Shown: positions 1 through 6,961 of the stretch, one piece after another
Position numbering within the stretch: the stretch's first letter is position 1
Layout of the letters: the number at the start of each line of letters is the position of its first letter
NCBI GenBank assembly: GCA_905221545.1
Contig: CAJNDO010000020.1
Location: 1-9,180 of the forward strand
Length of the DNA: 9,180 nt
Direction: 5' to 3'
Origin: a bacterium
Lineage (GTDB): Bacteria > Bacillota > Bacilli > Lactobacillales > Streptococcaceae
Made by a program: the position numbers and the translations under genes
Notes under the pieces: generated by a model
Seen by the model: the letters and a program-made list of their open reading frames with translations, nothing else
Told to the model about the DNA's origin: nothing
Database searches by the model: none

Positions 1-3
1 CAT

Positions 4-34
4 CAAAAAAGAAAGGACGAAATTTGTCCTTTCT
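4..34 (-). terminator. Intrinsic terminator of the recU-pbp1A operon
   Basis: Bases 10-18 and 26-34 form a perfect 9-bp stem (AGAAAGGAC on the minus strand) around a 7-base loop. On the minus strand the stem is followed by a run of six T (complement of 5-10). It lies about 50 bases beyond the pbp1A stop, so it ends the leftward recU-pbp1A transcript. Bases 35-82, between it and the pbp1A stop, show nothing further. Confidence 0.85.
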
Positions 35-82
35 CGAGCTTAGCTTTTCTTCAACCCACTACAGTTGACAAAGAGCCTTTTT

Positions 83-2239
83 TTACTGTTGTGGTTGTTG
101 TTGAAATTGAGGAGTTTGTGGTGCTTGTTGTACAGGCTGTCCTTGATTTGGATCAGTTACTGGAGCACTGTTGGGTTGTTGTCCTACTGTGGTGTTTGCC
201 TGTGTAGTTGAACTTTCAGCTGTTGTAGAGGGGTTCTCTACTGACTGTGTTTGTTGGGTAGAAGGTGTAGTCCAAGCATTCTTGGCACCGTTCAAAAAGA
301 CGAATTCACCACTTCTGTAGACTCCTTCAGGCATTGTCCAATCTCCAGGATGGTCATTTTGAGAGAGGGAAGTCATCATAGCACGATAGACTTTGGCAGC
401 AACTGTGAGACCATCCCCTACAATTGGTGTGAGACGATTGGTGTAGCCTGTCCATACAGCCATTGAATATTTACGTGTATAACCTACAAACATTTCATCA
501 GGTGCTACAAACTGAGTCGTCTTGATATGGTTTTCGATTTCTTCATCTGTATAGTTCGAGGTACCTGTTTTACCAGCTTGAGGAAGCCAAGGTAGGTAGG
601 CACCGCGACCAGTTCCGTAAGTCAAGACTGTTTTCATCATCTCTGTCATCATGTAAGCAGTCGTTTCTTTCATGGCTCTTGTGCCAGGGTCAGAAAATTC
701 TTTCTCGCTACCATCGCTAAAGACAACCTTATTGATATACATTGGTTTGTGGTAAATACCGCCGTTCGCGAATGCGGCATAGGCAGTGGCCATTTTTTCA
801 CTACTTGCCCCGTACTGTTTGCTAGATTCGGTAGTATTACTTGAAATAGCATTTGAGTAGTGAATACTTGGATAGTCGATTCCCAAACCGTTTAGGAAAC
901 TTTTGGCTTTATCTAAACCAACCTTGTTTAGTGTCTCAACGGCAGGTACGTTACGAGATTGTTGAAGGGCATATTGCAGAGTAATATTACCGAAATATGC
1001 TCGATCCCAGTTGTAGACAGGTGTGCTTGTTCCTGGATAGTTATAAGGAATATCATTAACCATAGTTGCAGTGGAATCATAAACACCGTATTCTATGGCA
1101 GGTGCATAATCGGTGATTGGTTTCATTGTTGAACCCCAGTCACGATTGGTTTCCACAGCTTGGTTGGTACCAAATGAAACGTTACTTGCTTGGTGACGAG
1201 CTCCAAGTTGGGCAATGACTTTACCATTTGAAACATCTACGACCGTGGATGCGACTTGCAAATCATCGTCAGGGTAAGAGACGTATTGATCGGAGTTGTA
1301 GATATCCCACAGATGTTTTTGAGCTTCTTGGTCTACATTTGTGTAAACATCCATCCCAGTAGTTAGAAGGTTATAGCCAGTTTCTTGTTCTACTTGGTCG
1401 ATAACCTCTTTGAGATAATTGTCCATATATGCTGGATAGCTATTGACTGATTTCAAACTTTGGAGTCCATCAGTAATAGGGGTATTAATAGCCTTCTCAT
1501 ACTGTTCGGCAGAAATGTAGCCTTGACCTTTCATCTCTGAAAGTACCAAGTTACGACGGTCAAGGGCAGCTTCTGGATGAGAATAGGGATCGTATTGATT
1601 CGGAGCCTGTGGCATTCCTGCTAGTAGGGCAAGTTGAGGTAGTGATAGTTCTCTCAAATCTTTGCCGTAATAGTTTTGGGCAGCCGTCTGCATTCCATAG
1701 TTTCCGTTAGACATGTAAACTTTATTCACGTAGTAGGTCAGAATTTCTTGTTTTGTGGTTTTTTGCTCTAATTGAACAGCCAACCAAGCTTCCTGGGCTT
1801 TACGTGAAATGGTCTGATCAGAAGTGGAAGTTGAGAAATAGGTCAACTTAATTAATTGTTGGGTAAGGGTTGATCCTCCCTGGAGGGAGTTGTTTTGTAA
1901 GTTACGTAAAAAAGCTCCTATAATTCGGATGGTATCGACACCGCGATGATCGAAAAAACGATGGTCTTCGATCGATACGATAGCCTTGACCAAATCAGTA
2001 GGAATTTCGTTGGCCTGAGCGTTTACTCGGCGTTCAGAGCCCAGATCGGCAATCAGTTCGTTTTTACTATCGAAAATCTTACTAGACGTGGTTGCGACTA
2101 ATTTGCTCTCAGATAGGGCTGGGGCTTTGCTGACGTAATAGAGAAATATGCCTCCTCCCAGCATAACTGCTGTGATAAATAAAGTTAAGAAGCAGATACT
2201 CACATACTTAGCTATTCGCAGGATAGTTTGTTTGTTCAT
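83..2239 (-). CDS. pbp1A: Penicillin-binding protein 1a, class A bifunctional transglycosylase/transpeptidase
   Basis: This 718-residue membrane enzyme polymerises lipid II into glycan strands and cross-links the stem peptides; beta-lactams acylate its serine. Residues 1-8 are cytoplasmic and about 9-36 form one membrane anchor. The GT51 glycosyltransferase domain (about 60-240) carries EDHRFF with catalytic E91 and GGSTLTQQL at 121-129. The transpeptidase domain (about 325-650) has S370-T-M-K373, S428-R-N430 and K557-T-G559, the numbering of pneumococcal PBP1a. The tail after about 656 is low-complexity S/T/Q/P. T371 and P432 are kept, and 574-577 reads TTQF rather than the NTGY block reported in resistant mosaics; G546, P550 and T575 differ from the susceptible pneumococcal protein as I recall it. 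The start overlaps the recU stop (ATGA), so the two are translationally coupled. Family identity is near certain; whether the allele is mosaic needs an alignment. Confidence 0.97.
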   Translation of the reverse strand: MNKQTILRIAKYVSICFLTLFITAVMLGGGIFLYYVSKAPALSESKLVATTSSKIFDSKNELIADLGSERRVNAQANEIPTDLVKAIVSIEDHRFFDHRGVDTIRIIGAFLRNLQNNSLQGGSTLTQQLIKLTYFSTSTSDQTISRKAQEAWLAVQLEQKTTKQEILTYYVNKVYMSNGNYGMQTAAQNYYGKDLRELSLPQLALLAGMPQAPNQYDPYSHPEAALDRRNLVLSEMKGQGYISAEQYEKAINTPITDGLQSLKSVNSYPAYMDNYLKEVIDQVEQETGYNLLTTGMDVYTNVDQEAQKHLWDIYNSDQYVSYPDDDLQVASTVVDVSNGKVIAQLGARHQASNVSFGTNQAVETNRDWGSTMKPITDYAPAIEYGVYDSTATMVNDIPYNYPGTSTPVYNWDRAYFGNITLQYALQQSRNVPAVETLNKVGLDKAKSFLNGLGIDYPSIHYSNAISSNTTESSKQYGASSEKMATAYAAFANGGIYHKPMYINKVVFSDGSEKEFSDPGTRAMKETTAYMMTEMMKTVLTYGTGRGAYLPWLPQAGKTGTSNYTDEEIENHIKTTQFVAPDEMFVGYTRKYSMAVWTGYTNRLTPIVGDGLTVAAKVYRAMMTSLSQNDHPGDWTMPEGVYRSGEFVFLNGAKNAWTTPSTQQTQSVENPSTTAESSTTQANTTVGQQPNSAPVTDPNQGQPVQQAPQTPQFQQQPQQ

Positions 2240-2832
2240 CTTGTTTTACCACCTAATAAATGTTCTTTGATAACATTGAGATAGGGAATTTGAGGGAAGG
2301 CACCAGCCTTGATTTCATATCCATATTCTCGAATATATCCAAGTGGCATTGATTTTTGTCCCTTATCTTGATGATAGAAGCGAATCAAATCGAATGCCGG
2401 CAATAAGTAGGTTTCTTGCAGAGAAGAAAAGTGAAGAAGGACAAAGCAGATTCCTTGTTGGGCAAGGACTTGTTCCATATGCTGAATCTGATGTGGATGG
2501 AAATTTTTCATCGGAATCGCACGTTTTTGTTTTGTTTCCTTGGCTTCAAAGTCGATGTAATATCCCTTATAAACGCCAGAATAGTCTGTCGTTGAAGCTT
2601 GTCGAAAATAGGCTTCAACAATCTTGGCACGACTTCGTTGTGGATAGTCCACTCGTACGATTTGAATAGGGGTTGGTTTCTTGTGTATAACAGCCAAGCC
2701 CTGAGACAAATAGTAGTCGTTGGTAGAATTGATCATCTTTTCAAAAGACATTCCTCGATTTGCGAAATTTTTGGGTTGAGAAAGAGATGTTTGTCTTTTT
2801 TGTGATGAAATTTTATGAGGATAGTTGACCAT
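2236..2832 (-). CDS. recU: Holliday junction resolvase RecU
   Basis: RecU is the Firmicute resolvase that cleaves four-way junctions during recombinational repair and chromosome segregation. The protein has 198 residues, the usual length. The nuclease core shows D83 (TTDYSG), then E96 and K98 in DFEAKET, with the same 13- and 2-residue spacings as the Bacillus catalytic D88/E101/K103, and a conserved Q115 (HQIQHM). The N-terminal [11 protein letters not shown] segment around 25-35 is typical. The ATG at 2832 is preceded 4 nt upstream by a strong site, AAGGAGAA (minus strand, 2842-2835). Its TGA overlaps the pbp1A ATG by 4 nt. This recU-ponA pairing is conserved in Bacillus, and linkage of a resolvase with a cell-wall synthase is thought to help coordinate segregation and division. 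No sign of damage. Confidence 0.96.
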   Translation of the reverse strand: MVNYPHKISSQKRQTSLSQPKNFANRGMSFEKMINSTNDYYLSQGLAVIHKKPTPIQIVRVDYPQRSRAKIVEAYFRQASTTDYSGVYKGYYIDFEAKETKQKRAIPMKNFHPHQIQHMEQVLAQQGICFVLLHFSSLQETYLLPAFDLIRFYHQDKGQKSMPLGYIREYGYEIKAGAFPQIPYLNVIKEHLLGGKTR

Positions 2833-2843
2833 AATTCTCCTTA

Positions 2844-2872
2844 TTGGTACAATAACATCACTCTATTATATC
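2844..2872 (+). promoter_or_regulatory. Possible promoter for ypsA, overlapping the divergent recU promoter
   Basis: TTGGTA (2844-2849), 17 bp, then TATATC (2867-2872) is a fair sigma-A match. Its -10 lies on the same bases as the minus-strand TATAAT of recU, so both directions could not be occupied at once. The transcript start would fall about 20 nt before the ypsA ATG. The spacing is good but both hexamers are imperfect. Confidence 0.4.
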
Positions 2873-2873
2873 A
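2865..2873 (-). promoter_or_regulatory. Extended -10 promoter for recU-pbp1A
   Basis: On the minus strand bases 2873-2865 read TGATATAAT, a TG-N-TATAAT extended -10 with perfect hexamer. No good -35 lies 16-18 bp upstream, as is common for extended -10 promoters in streptococci. The recU start is 32 nt further on, so the leader would be about 25 nt and just holds the ribosome site. Assigned from sequence only. Confidence 0.65.
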
Positions 2874-2898
2874 TAAATTTGCACAGAAAGGGTTAAAA

Positions 2899-3426
2899 AT
2901 GACTACAGCTTTGGTTTTGGGCTATTCTGCTTTTGATTTGGGTTTGTTTTCTGACAAGGATCCTCGTCTTAAATTGATTAAAAAAGCGATACGTAGGGAT
3001 TTAGAAACTATGGCAGCAGATGGGGTGACTTGGCTTGTATTTACAGGGGCTTTGGGCTTTGAATATTGGGTTTTAGAGGTTGCTCAGGAGATGAAGACAG
3101 AGTACGATTTCCAGTTGGCCACCATTTTTGCTTTTGAAACTCATGGGGAAAATTGGAATGAAGGCAATCAGATGAAACTGAGCCGCTTTAAGCAGGTAGA
3201 CTTTGTCAAATATGCCTATCCTCGCTATGAACACAAGGGGCAGTTAAGAGATTACCAGCAGTTTTTACTGGAAAACACGAACAGTTCCTATCTTTTTTAT
3301 GATGAAGAAAATGAAACGAAACTAGCTTATTTTTACCAAAAGATGAAAAATCAAGAGGACTATTTTATAAAGAGATTAACATTTGATCAACTAAATGAAC
3401 TTGCTGAAAATTTTTCCGAAAATTGA
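2899..3426 (+). CDS. ypsA: YpsA-family protein (DUF1273, SLOG superfamily)
   Basis: 175 residues if started at the ATG at 2899, which follows a purine-rich site AGAAAGGG (about 2886-2892). The reading frame stays open for 28 codons upstream, but that part lies over the divergent promoters and the recU start and does not resemble the family. The protein has the Rossmann-like SLOG pattern: an N-terminal strand and GYSAFDLG loop (8-15), a predicted helix, then [10 protein letters not shown] (48-57) with G53 and E55 at the same positions as in Bacillus YpsA, where they matter for function. The family is predicted to bind a nucleotide-type ligand; Bacillus and Staphylococcus YpsA affect cell division, but the biochemical activity is unknown. 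It sits directly before gpsB, as in Bacillus, supporting a division-related role. Soluble, no signal peptide. Confidence 0.9.
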   Translation: MTTALVLGYSAFDLGLFSDKDPRLKLIKKAIRRDLETMAADGVTWLVFTGALGFEYWVLEVAQEMKTEYDFQLATIFAFETHGENWNEGNQMKLSRFKQVDFVKYAYPRYEHKGQLRDYQQFLLENTNSSYLFYDEENETKLAYFYQKMKNQEDYFIKRLTFDQLNELAENFSEN

Positions 3427-3436
3427 AGCTTTGACC

Positions 3437-3466
3437 TTGATTTTTGTTTGCCTTTTTTTATATAAT
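3437..3466 (+). promoter_or_regulatory. Promoter of gpsB (and possibly rnpB)
   Basis: TTGATT (3437-3442), 18 bp, then a perfect TATAAT (3461-3466). It lies in the 57-nt gap after the ypsA stop and would start a transcript about 20 nt before the gpsB ATG. A closer match to the -35, TTGACC at 3431-3436, is 24 bp from the -10 and too far away to pair with it. Confidence 0.65.
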
Positions 3467-3495
3467 AATACTAGCAACTGAGAATGGAGAGAGAC

Positions 3496-3825
3496 ATGGC
3501 AAGTATTATTTTTTCAGCGAAAGATATTTTTGAACAAGAGTTTGGACGTGAAGTCCGTGGGTATAGCAAGGTAGAAGTTGATGAGTTTTTAGACGATGTT
3601 ATTAAGGACTATGAAACCTATGCTGCCTTGGTCAAGTCACTTCGTCAGGAAATTGCGGATTTGAAGGAAGAATTAGCTCGTAAACCGAAACCTTCACCAG
3701 TTCAAGCAGAGCCTATTGAAGCGGCAACTACAAGTTCTATGACGAATTTTGATATTTTGAAACGCTTGAATCGTCTTGAAAAAGAAGTGTTTGGTAAACA
3801 AATTTTAGATAACTCAGATTTCTAA
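3496..3825 (+). CDS. gpsB: Cell division adaptor GpsB
   Basis: GpsB is a small DivIVA-related cytoplasmic scaffold that docks on the N-terminal tails of penicillin-binding proteins and, in pneumococcus, on MapZ and StkP partners, balancing septal and peripheral wall synthesis. The start at 3496 gives 109 residues, the pneumococcal length, beginning [10 protein letters not shown]. An ATG 12 nt earlier (3484) is in frame, but GGAG at 3486-3489 then lies inside the coding region at correct spacing for 3496, so I prefer the later start. The N-terminal domain (1-65) has the R21-G22-Y23 membrane/PBP-binding motif and acidic D29/D33 of the peptide groove, followed by coiled coil to about 62. A flexible K/P/E linker (62-80) leads to a short trimerising helix (about 84-104, [16 protein letters not shown]). 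It has its own promoter and is followed 13 nt later by rnpB. Confidence 0.96.
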   Translation: MASIIFSAKDIFEQEFGREVRGYSKVEVDEFLDDVIKDYETYAALVKSLRQEIADLKEELARKPKPSPVQAEPIEAATTSSMTNFDILKRLNRLEKEVFGKQILDNSDF

Positions 3826-3838
3826 GTAGTTATTTGAG

Positions 3839-4239
3839 ATGTGCAATTTTTGGATAATCGCGTGAGGAGAATTTCTTCTCATGAGGAAAGTCCATGCTAG
3901 CACAGGCTGTGATGCCTGTAGTGTTTGTGCTAGGCGAAACCATAAGCCTAGGGACGAGAAATCGTTACGGCAGTTGAAATGGCTAAGTCCTTGGATAGGT
4001 CAGAGTAAGCTTGAAAGTGCCACAGTGACGGAGTCTTTCTGGAAACGGAGAGAGTGGAACGCGGTAAACCCCTCAAGCTAGCAACCCAAATTTTGGTCGG
4101 GGCATGGAGTACGCGGAAACGAACGTAGTATTCTGACTGCTATCAGCTAGAGCTGTTAGTGGTAGACAGATGATTATCGAAGGAAGTGGTCCTAGTCACT
4201 TCTGGAACAAAACATGGCTTATAGAAAATTGCATATAGG
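3839..4239 (+). ncRNA. rnpB: RNase P RNA, bacterial type B
   Basis: The catalytic RNA of RNase P trims the 5' leader of tRNA precursors together with the RnpA protein. Conserved core elements appear in order: GATAATCGCG near 3853-3862, GAGGAAAGTCC at 3883-3893, GTGCCACAGTGACG near 4018-4031, GGTAAACCC at 4063-4071, AGACAGATGATTATCG near 4164-4179 and GGAACAAAACATGGCTTA near 4204-4221. Helix P1 closes the molecule: 3841-3850 (GTGCAATTTT) pairs with 4225-4234 (AAAATTGCAT), one G-U included. The layout and sequence closely follow the Bacillus subtilis type B RNA, usual in low-GC Firmicutes. Exact ends are estimated by comparison and may be off by a few bases. Position after gpsB and before an ypsC-like gene is also as in Bacillus. 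Confidence 0.96.
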
Positions 4240-4273
4240 TTGGGGCTGAGAAATTTTCTCAACCTCATTTTTT
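4237..4273 (+). terminator. Intrinsic terminator of rnpB
   Basis: AGGTTGGG (4237-4244) pairs with CTCAACCT (4258-4265), one G-T wobble included, followed shortly by six T (4268-4273). It begins right at the estimated rnpB 3' end. Leakage through it could feed the downstream methyltransferase gene. Confidence 0.7.
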
Positions 4274-4292
4274 AAAGTGGACATATAGAAAG

Positions 4293-4304
4293 GTCTTATA
4301 AGAC
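4293..4304. repeat. 12-bp perfect palindrome in the methyltransferase leader
   Basis: GTCTTATAAGAC is a perfect palindrome lying between the best purine-rich ribosome site (AGAAAGG, 4287-4293) and the ATG at 4310. As RNA it could form a 4-bp stem with a TATA loop, shortening the effective ribosome-site spacing. It could equally be a protein site or contain a weak -10 (TATAAG, 4297-4302). Role not shown. Confidence 0.45.
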
Positions 4305-4309
4305 TGAAA

Positions 4310-5467
4310 ATGAAAAAAGAATTTAATTTAATCGCGACTGCTGCAGCGGGCCTTGAAGCTGTTGTGGGTCGTGAAGTGCGAGAGTTGGGCTACGATTGTC
4401 AGGTTGAAAATGGACGTGTTCGTTTTCAAGGAGACGCGAGAGCCATTATCAAGACCAACCTCTGGCTTCGGGCAGCAGATCGTATCAAGATTATCGTAGG
4501 AACTTTCCCAGCTAAGACTTTTGAGGAACTATTCCAGGGAGTTTTTGCCCTAGATTGGGAAAATTATTTACCGCTTGGGGCACGTTTCCCGATTTCAAAA
4601 GCCAAATGTGTTAAATCTAAGCTACACAATGAACCAAGTGTGCAGGCAATTTCAAAGAAGGCTGTTGTTAAGAAATTGCAGAAACACTATGCCCGCCCAG
4701 AAGGAGTTCCTCTGATGGAAACTGGTCCGGAGTTCAAGATTGAGGTCTCTATTCTGAAAGATGTGGCAACTGTCATGATTGATACGACAGGCTCCAGCCT
4801 CTTTAAACGTGGCTATCGTACCGAAAAAGGTGGCGCTCCTATCAAGGAAAACATGGCGGCAGCTATTTTACAACTTTCTAACTGGTATCCAGACAAGCCT
4901 TTGATTGATCCGACCTGTGGTTCAGGAACTTTCTGTATCGAGGCAGTCATGATTGCTCGAAAGATGGCGCCTGGTCTTCGTCGCTCTTTTGCATTTGAGG
5001 AATGGAACTGGGTCAGCGACCGCTTGGTTCAGGAAGTGCGCACAGAAGCGGCTAAAAAAGTAGACCGTGAGCTTGAGCTGGATATCATGGGCTGTGATAT
5101 TGATGCTCGCATGGTGGAAATTGCTAAAGCTAATGCTCAGGCAGCTGGTGTTTCAGGGGATATTACTTTTAAGCAGATGCGCGTGCAGGATTTACGTTCT
5201 GATAAAATCAATGGTGTGATTATCTCAAATCCGCCTTATGGGGAACGCTTGTCAGATGATGCAGGGGTTACCAAGCTTTATGCTGAAATGGGTCAAGTAT
5301 TTGCACCGCTCAAAACTTGGAGCAAATTTATCCTAACTAGTGATGAAGCATTTGAAAGCAAGTATGGTAGCCAAGCAGATAAGAAGCGAAAGTTATACAA
5401 CGGAACCTTGAAAGTGGATCTGTATCAATATTTTGGTCAGCGTGTGAAACGTCAGGAAGTAAAGTAG
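4310..5467 (+). CDS. THUMP-domain class I RNA methyltransferase (RlmL/YpsC-like)
   Basis: 385 residues, homologous to Bacillus YpsC and to the N-terminal methylase half of E. coli RlmL, which makes m2G2445 in 23S rRNA. The N-terminal ferredoxin-like/THUMP region spans about 1-155 and recognises RNA. The Rossmann methylase domain follows, with the S-adenosylmethionine loop DPTCGSGTFCIEA near 201-213, an acidic motif in IMGCDIDARMV near 259-269, and catalytic NPPYGERL near 307-314, the N-P-P-Y signature of exocyclic-amine methylation. A guanine-N2 rRNA target is therefore likely, but the position is not proven. The E. coli RlmK-type second methylase is absent, as usual in Firmicutes. The start at 4310 matches the family N-terminus, although its ribosome site is about 16 nt away. 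mapZ follows after 12 nt, so the two are probably co-transcribed. Confidence 0.92.
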   Translation: MKKEFNLIATAAAGLEAVVGREVRELGYDCQVENGRVRFQGDARAIIKTNLWLRAADRIKIIVGTFPAKTFEELFQGVFALDWENYLPLGARFPISKAKCVKSKLHNEPSVQAISKKAVVKKLQKHYARPEGVPLMETGPEFKIEVSILKDVATVMIDTTGSSLFKRGYRTEKGGAPIKENMAAAILQLSNWYPDKPLIDPTCGSGTFCIEAVMIARKMAPGLRRSFAFEEWNWVSDRLVQEVRTEAAKKVDRELELDIMGCDIDARMVEIAKANAQAAGVSGDITFKQMRVQDLRSDKINGVIISNPPYGERLSDDAGVTKLYAEMGQVFAPLKTWSKFILTSDEAFESKYGSQADKKRKLYNGTLKVDLYQYFGQRVKRQEVK

Positions 5468-5479
5468 AAAGGAAAACTC

Positions 5480-6886
5480 ATGAGTAAGAAAAGACGGAAT
5501 CGTCATAAGGCAGAACATCAAGAACCTCAATTTGATTTTGATGAAGCAAAAGAGTTAACAGTTGGTCAAGCGATTCGTAAAAATGAAGAAGTGGAAGCAG
5601 GAGTCTTGCCTGAAGATTCCATTTTGGACAAGTATGTCAAACAACACAAAGATGAAATTGAAGCAGATAAGTTTGCGACTCGCCAATACAAAAAAGAGGA
5701 GTTAGTCGAAACTCAGAGTCTGGATGATTTAATCCAAGAAGTGCGTGAAGCTGTAGAGGAGTCGGAAGCCTCTTCAGAGGAAGTTCCATCTTCTGAAGCT
5801 ATCTTACCTCCACTGCCTTTGGACGATGAGGATAAAGACTGGGATCCTATAGTGCTAGAGGATGAAAATTTAGCAGAAATGACTGAGGAAGTGGAAGAGG
5901 AGCAAATTTTTTCTCGTCTGGATCAAGAGGACTCAGAAAAGAAAAGTAAAAAAGGCTTTGTTTTGACCGCTTTGGCGCTTGTATCAGTGATTATCTGTGT
6001 CAGTGCTTATTATGTCTATCGTCAAGTAAATCGCTCGACCAAGGAAATTCAAACTGCTCAATCAACTACAGCCAATCAATCAGATGTGGATGATTTTAAT
6101 AGCCAATACGATGCCTTCTATACAGATAGCAATAAAACAGCTTTGAAAAATAGCCAGTTTGATAAACTGAGCCAATTCAAGACCTTACTTGATAAGCTAG
6201 AAGGTAGCCGTGAACATACGCTTGCCAAATCTAAGTATGATAGTCTAACAATGCAAATCAAGGCCATTCAAGATGTCAATGCACAATTTGAAAAACCAGC
6301 TATTGTGGATGGTGTCTTGGATACCAATGCAAAAGCTAAATCGAATGCTAAATTTACAGATATTAAAACTGGCAATACGGAGCTAGATAAATTGCTAGAT
6401 AAGGCAATTAGCCTTGGTAAGAGCCAGCAAACAAGTGCTTCCAGCTCAAGTTCAAGTCAAACTAGCAGTTCAAGCTCTAGTCAAGCAAGTTCAAATACAA
6501 CTAGTGAGACAAAACCAAGTAGTTCAAATGCGAGTTCAAATGAGACTAGAAGTACTCGCAGTGAAGTCAATATGGGCGTTTCAAGTGCAGGAGTTGCTGT
6601 CCAAAGAAGTGCCAGTCGTGTTGCCTACAATCAATCTGCTATTGATGATAGTAATAACTCTGCCTGGGATTTCACTGATGGTGTCTTGGAACAAATTCTA
6701 GCGACTTCACGTTCACGTGGTTATATCACTGGAAATCAATACATCCTCGAACGTGTCAATATCGTTAATGGCAATGGCTATTACAACCTCTACAAGCCAG
6801 ACGGAACCTATCTCTTTACCCTTAACTGTAAGACAGGCTACTTTGTTGGAAATGGTTCTGGACATGCGGATGCCTTGGACTATTAA
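5480..6886 (+). CDS. mapZ: Mid-cell-anchored protein Z, MapZ (LocZ)
   Basis: MapZ marks mid-cell in streptococci: it binds peptidoglycan outside the membrane and FtsZ inside, and guides the Z-ring as the cell elongates. The protein has 468 residues. The cytoplasmic part (1-158) opens with a basic patch (KKRRNRHK), contains T67 (FATRQY) and T78 (VETQS), the exact sites phosphorylated by StkP in pneumococcus, and is strongly acidic from 85 to 150. A single membrane span lies at about 159-180. Outside are a helical domain (about 182-310), a Ser-rich flexible linker (about 315-361) and a C-terminal domain (about 363-468) needed for wall binding. The ATG is preceded by AGAAAGGA (5466-5473), 12 nt after the methyltransferase stop. 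No terminator is seen before gnd. Identification is very secure. Confidence 0.97.
   Translation: MSKKRRNRHKAEHQEPQFDFDEAKELTVGQAIRKNEEVEAGVLPEDSILDKYVKQHKDEIEADKFATRQYKKEELVETQSLDDLIQEVREAVEESEASSEEVPSSEAILPPLPLDDEDKDWDPIVLEDENLAEMTEEVEEEQIFSRLDQEDSEKKSKKGFVLTALALVSVIICVSAYYVYRQVNRSTKEIQTAQSTTANQSDVDDFNSQYDAFYTDSNKTALKNSQFDKLSQFKTLLDKLEGSREHTLAKSKYDSLTMQIKAIQDVNAQFEKPAIVDGVLDTNAKAKSNAKFTDIKTGNTELDKLLDKAISLGKSQQTSASSSSSSQTSSSSSSQASSNTTSETKPSSSNASSNETRSTRSEVNMGVSSAGVAVQRSASRVAYNQSAIDDSNNSAWDFTDGVLEQILATSRSRGYITGNQYILERVNIVNGNGYYNLYKPDGTYLFTLNCKTGYFVGNGSGHADALDY
6422..6564 (+). repeat. Serine-codon low-complexity tract encoding the MapZ linker
   Basis: A run of AGC/AGT/TCA/TCT codons, with many short imperfect TTCAAGT/TCAAGC units, encodes the Ser/Thr-rich extracellular linker (residues about 315-361). 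Such tracts change length by slippage or recombination, so the linker is a likely length-polymorphic site between strains. Its extended disordered nature fits a spacer between the two outside domains of MapZ. Confidence 0.7.
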
Positions 6887-6924
6887 GCAGTCGTTACAAA
6901 ATTCTTTCTTTTCAAAAGTAAAAA

Positions 6925-6933
6925 TGATAAAAT
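6925..6933 (+). promoter_or_regulatory. Extended -10 promoter of gnd
   Basis: TGATAAAAT (6925-6933) is a TG-N-TAAAAT extended -10 in the 75-nt gap between mapZ and gnd. The only -35 at 17 bp is the weak TTTCTT (6905-6910). The transcript would start about 20 nt before the gnd ATG. No hairpin separates it from mapZ, so read-through from upstream is also possible. Confidence 0.55.
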
Positions 6934-6961
6934 AAAACAAATTAAACAAGAGGAGTGTCAA

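Noticed and set aside
251..852. Short open frames overlapping pbp1A
   Set aside because: Shadows of a strongly conserved coding region; no ribosome sites and no protein-like features.
2815..2898. 28-codon upstream extension of ypsA
   Set aside because: It covers the recU start and both promoters, has no ribosome site and does not resemble the family; the ATG at 2899 has a purine-rich site and gives the family N-terminus.
3484..3495. Earlier in-frame ATG for gpsB (adds MERD)
   Set aside because: The GGAG at 3486-3489 is correctly spaced for 3496, and the 109-residue form starting MASIIF is the known GpsB.
3881..4081. 66-codon open frame inside rnpB
   Set aside because: It lies wholly within the RNase P RNA core and has no ribosome site; chance frame.
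4237..4273. Riboswitch or T-box leader before the methyltransferase gene
   Set aside because: The hairpin starts at the rnpB 3' end and fits a simple terminator; the remaining 36 nt leader is too short for a known riboswitch.
6422..6564. Possible CRISPR-like or tandem repeat array
   Set aside because: The units are short, irregular and follow serine codons in frame; there are no spacers.
6414..6701. 95-codon frame over the MapZ Ser-rich linker, rich in V/Q
   Set aside because: Its composition is the frame-shifted reading of the serine-codon tract, not an independent protein.
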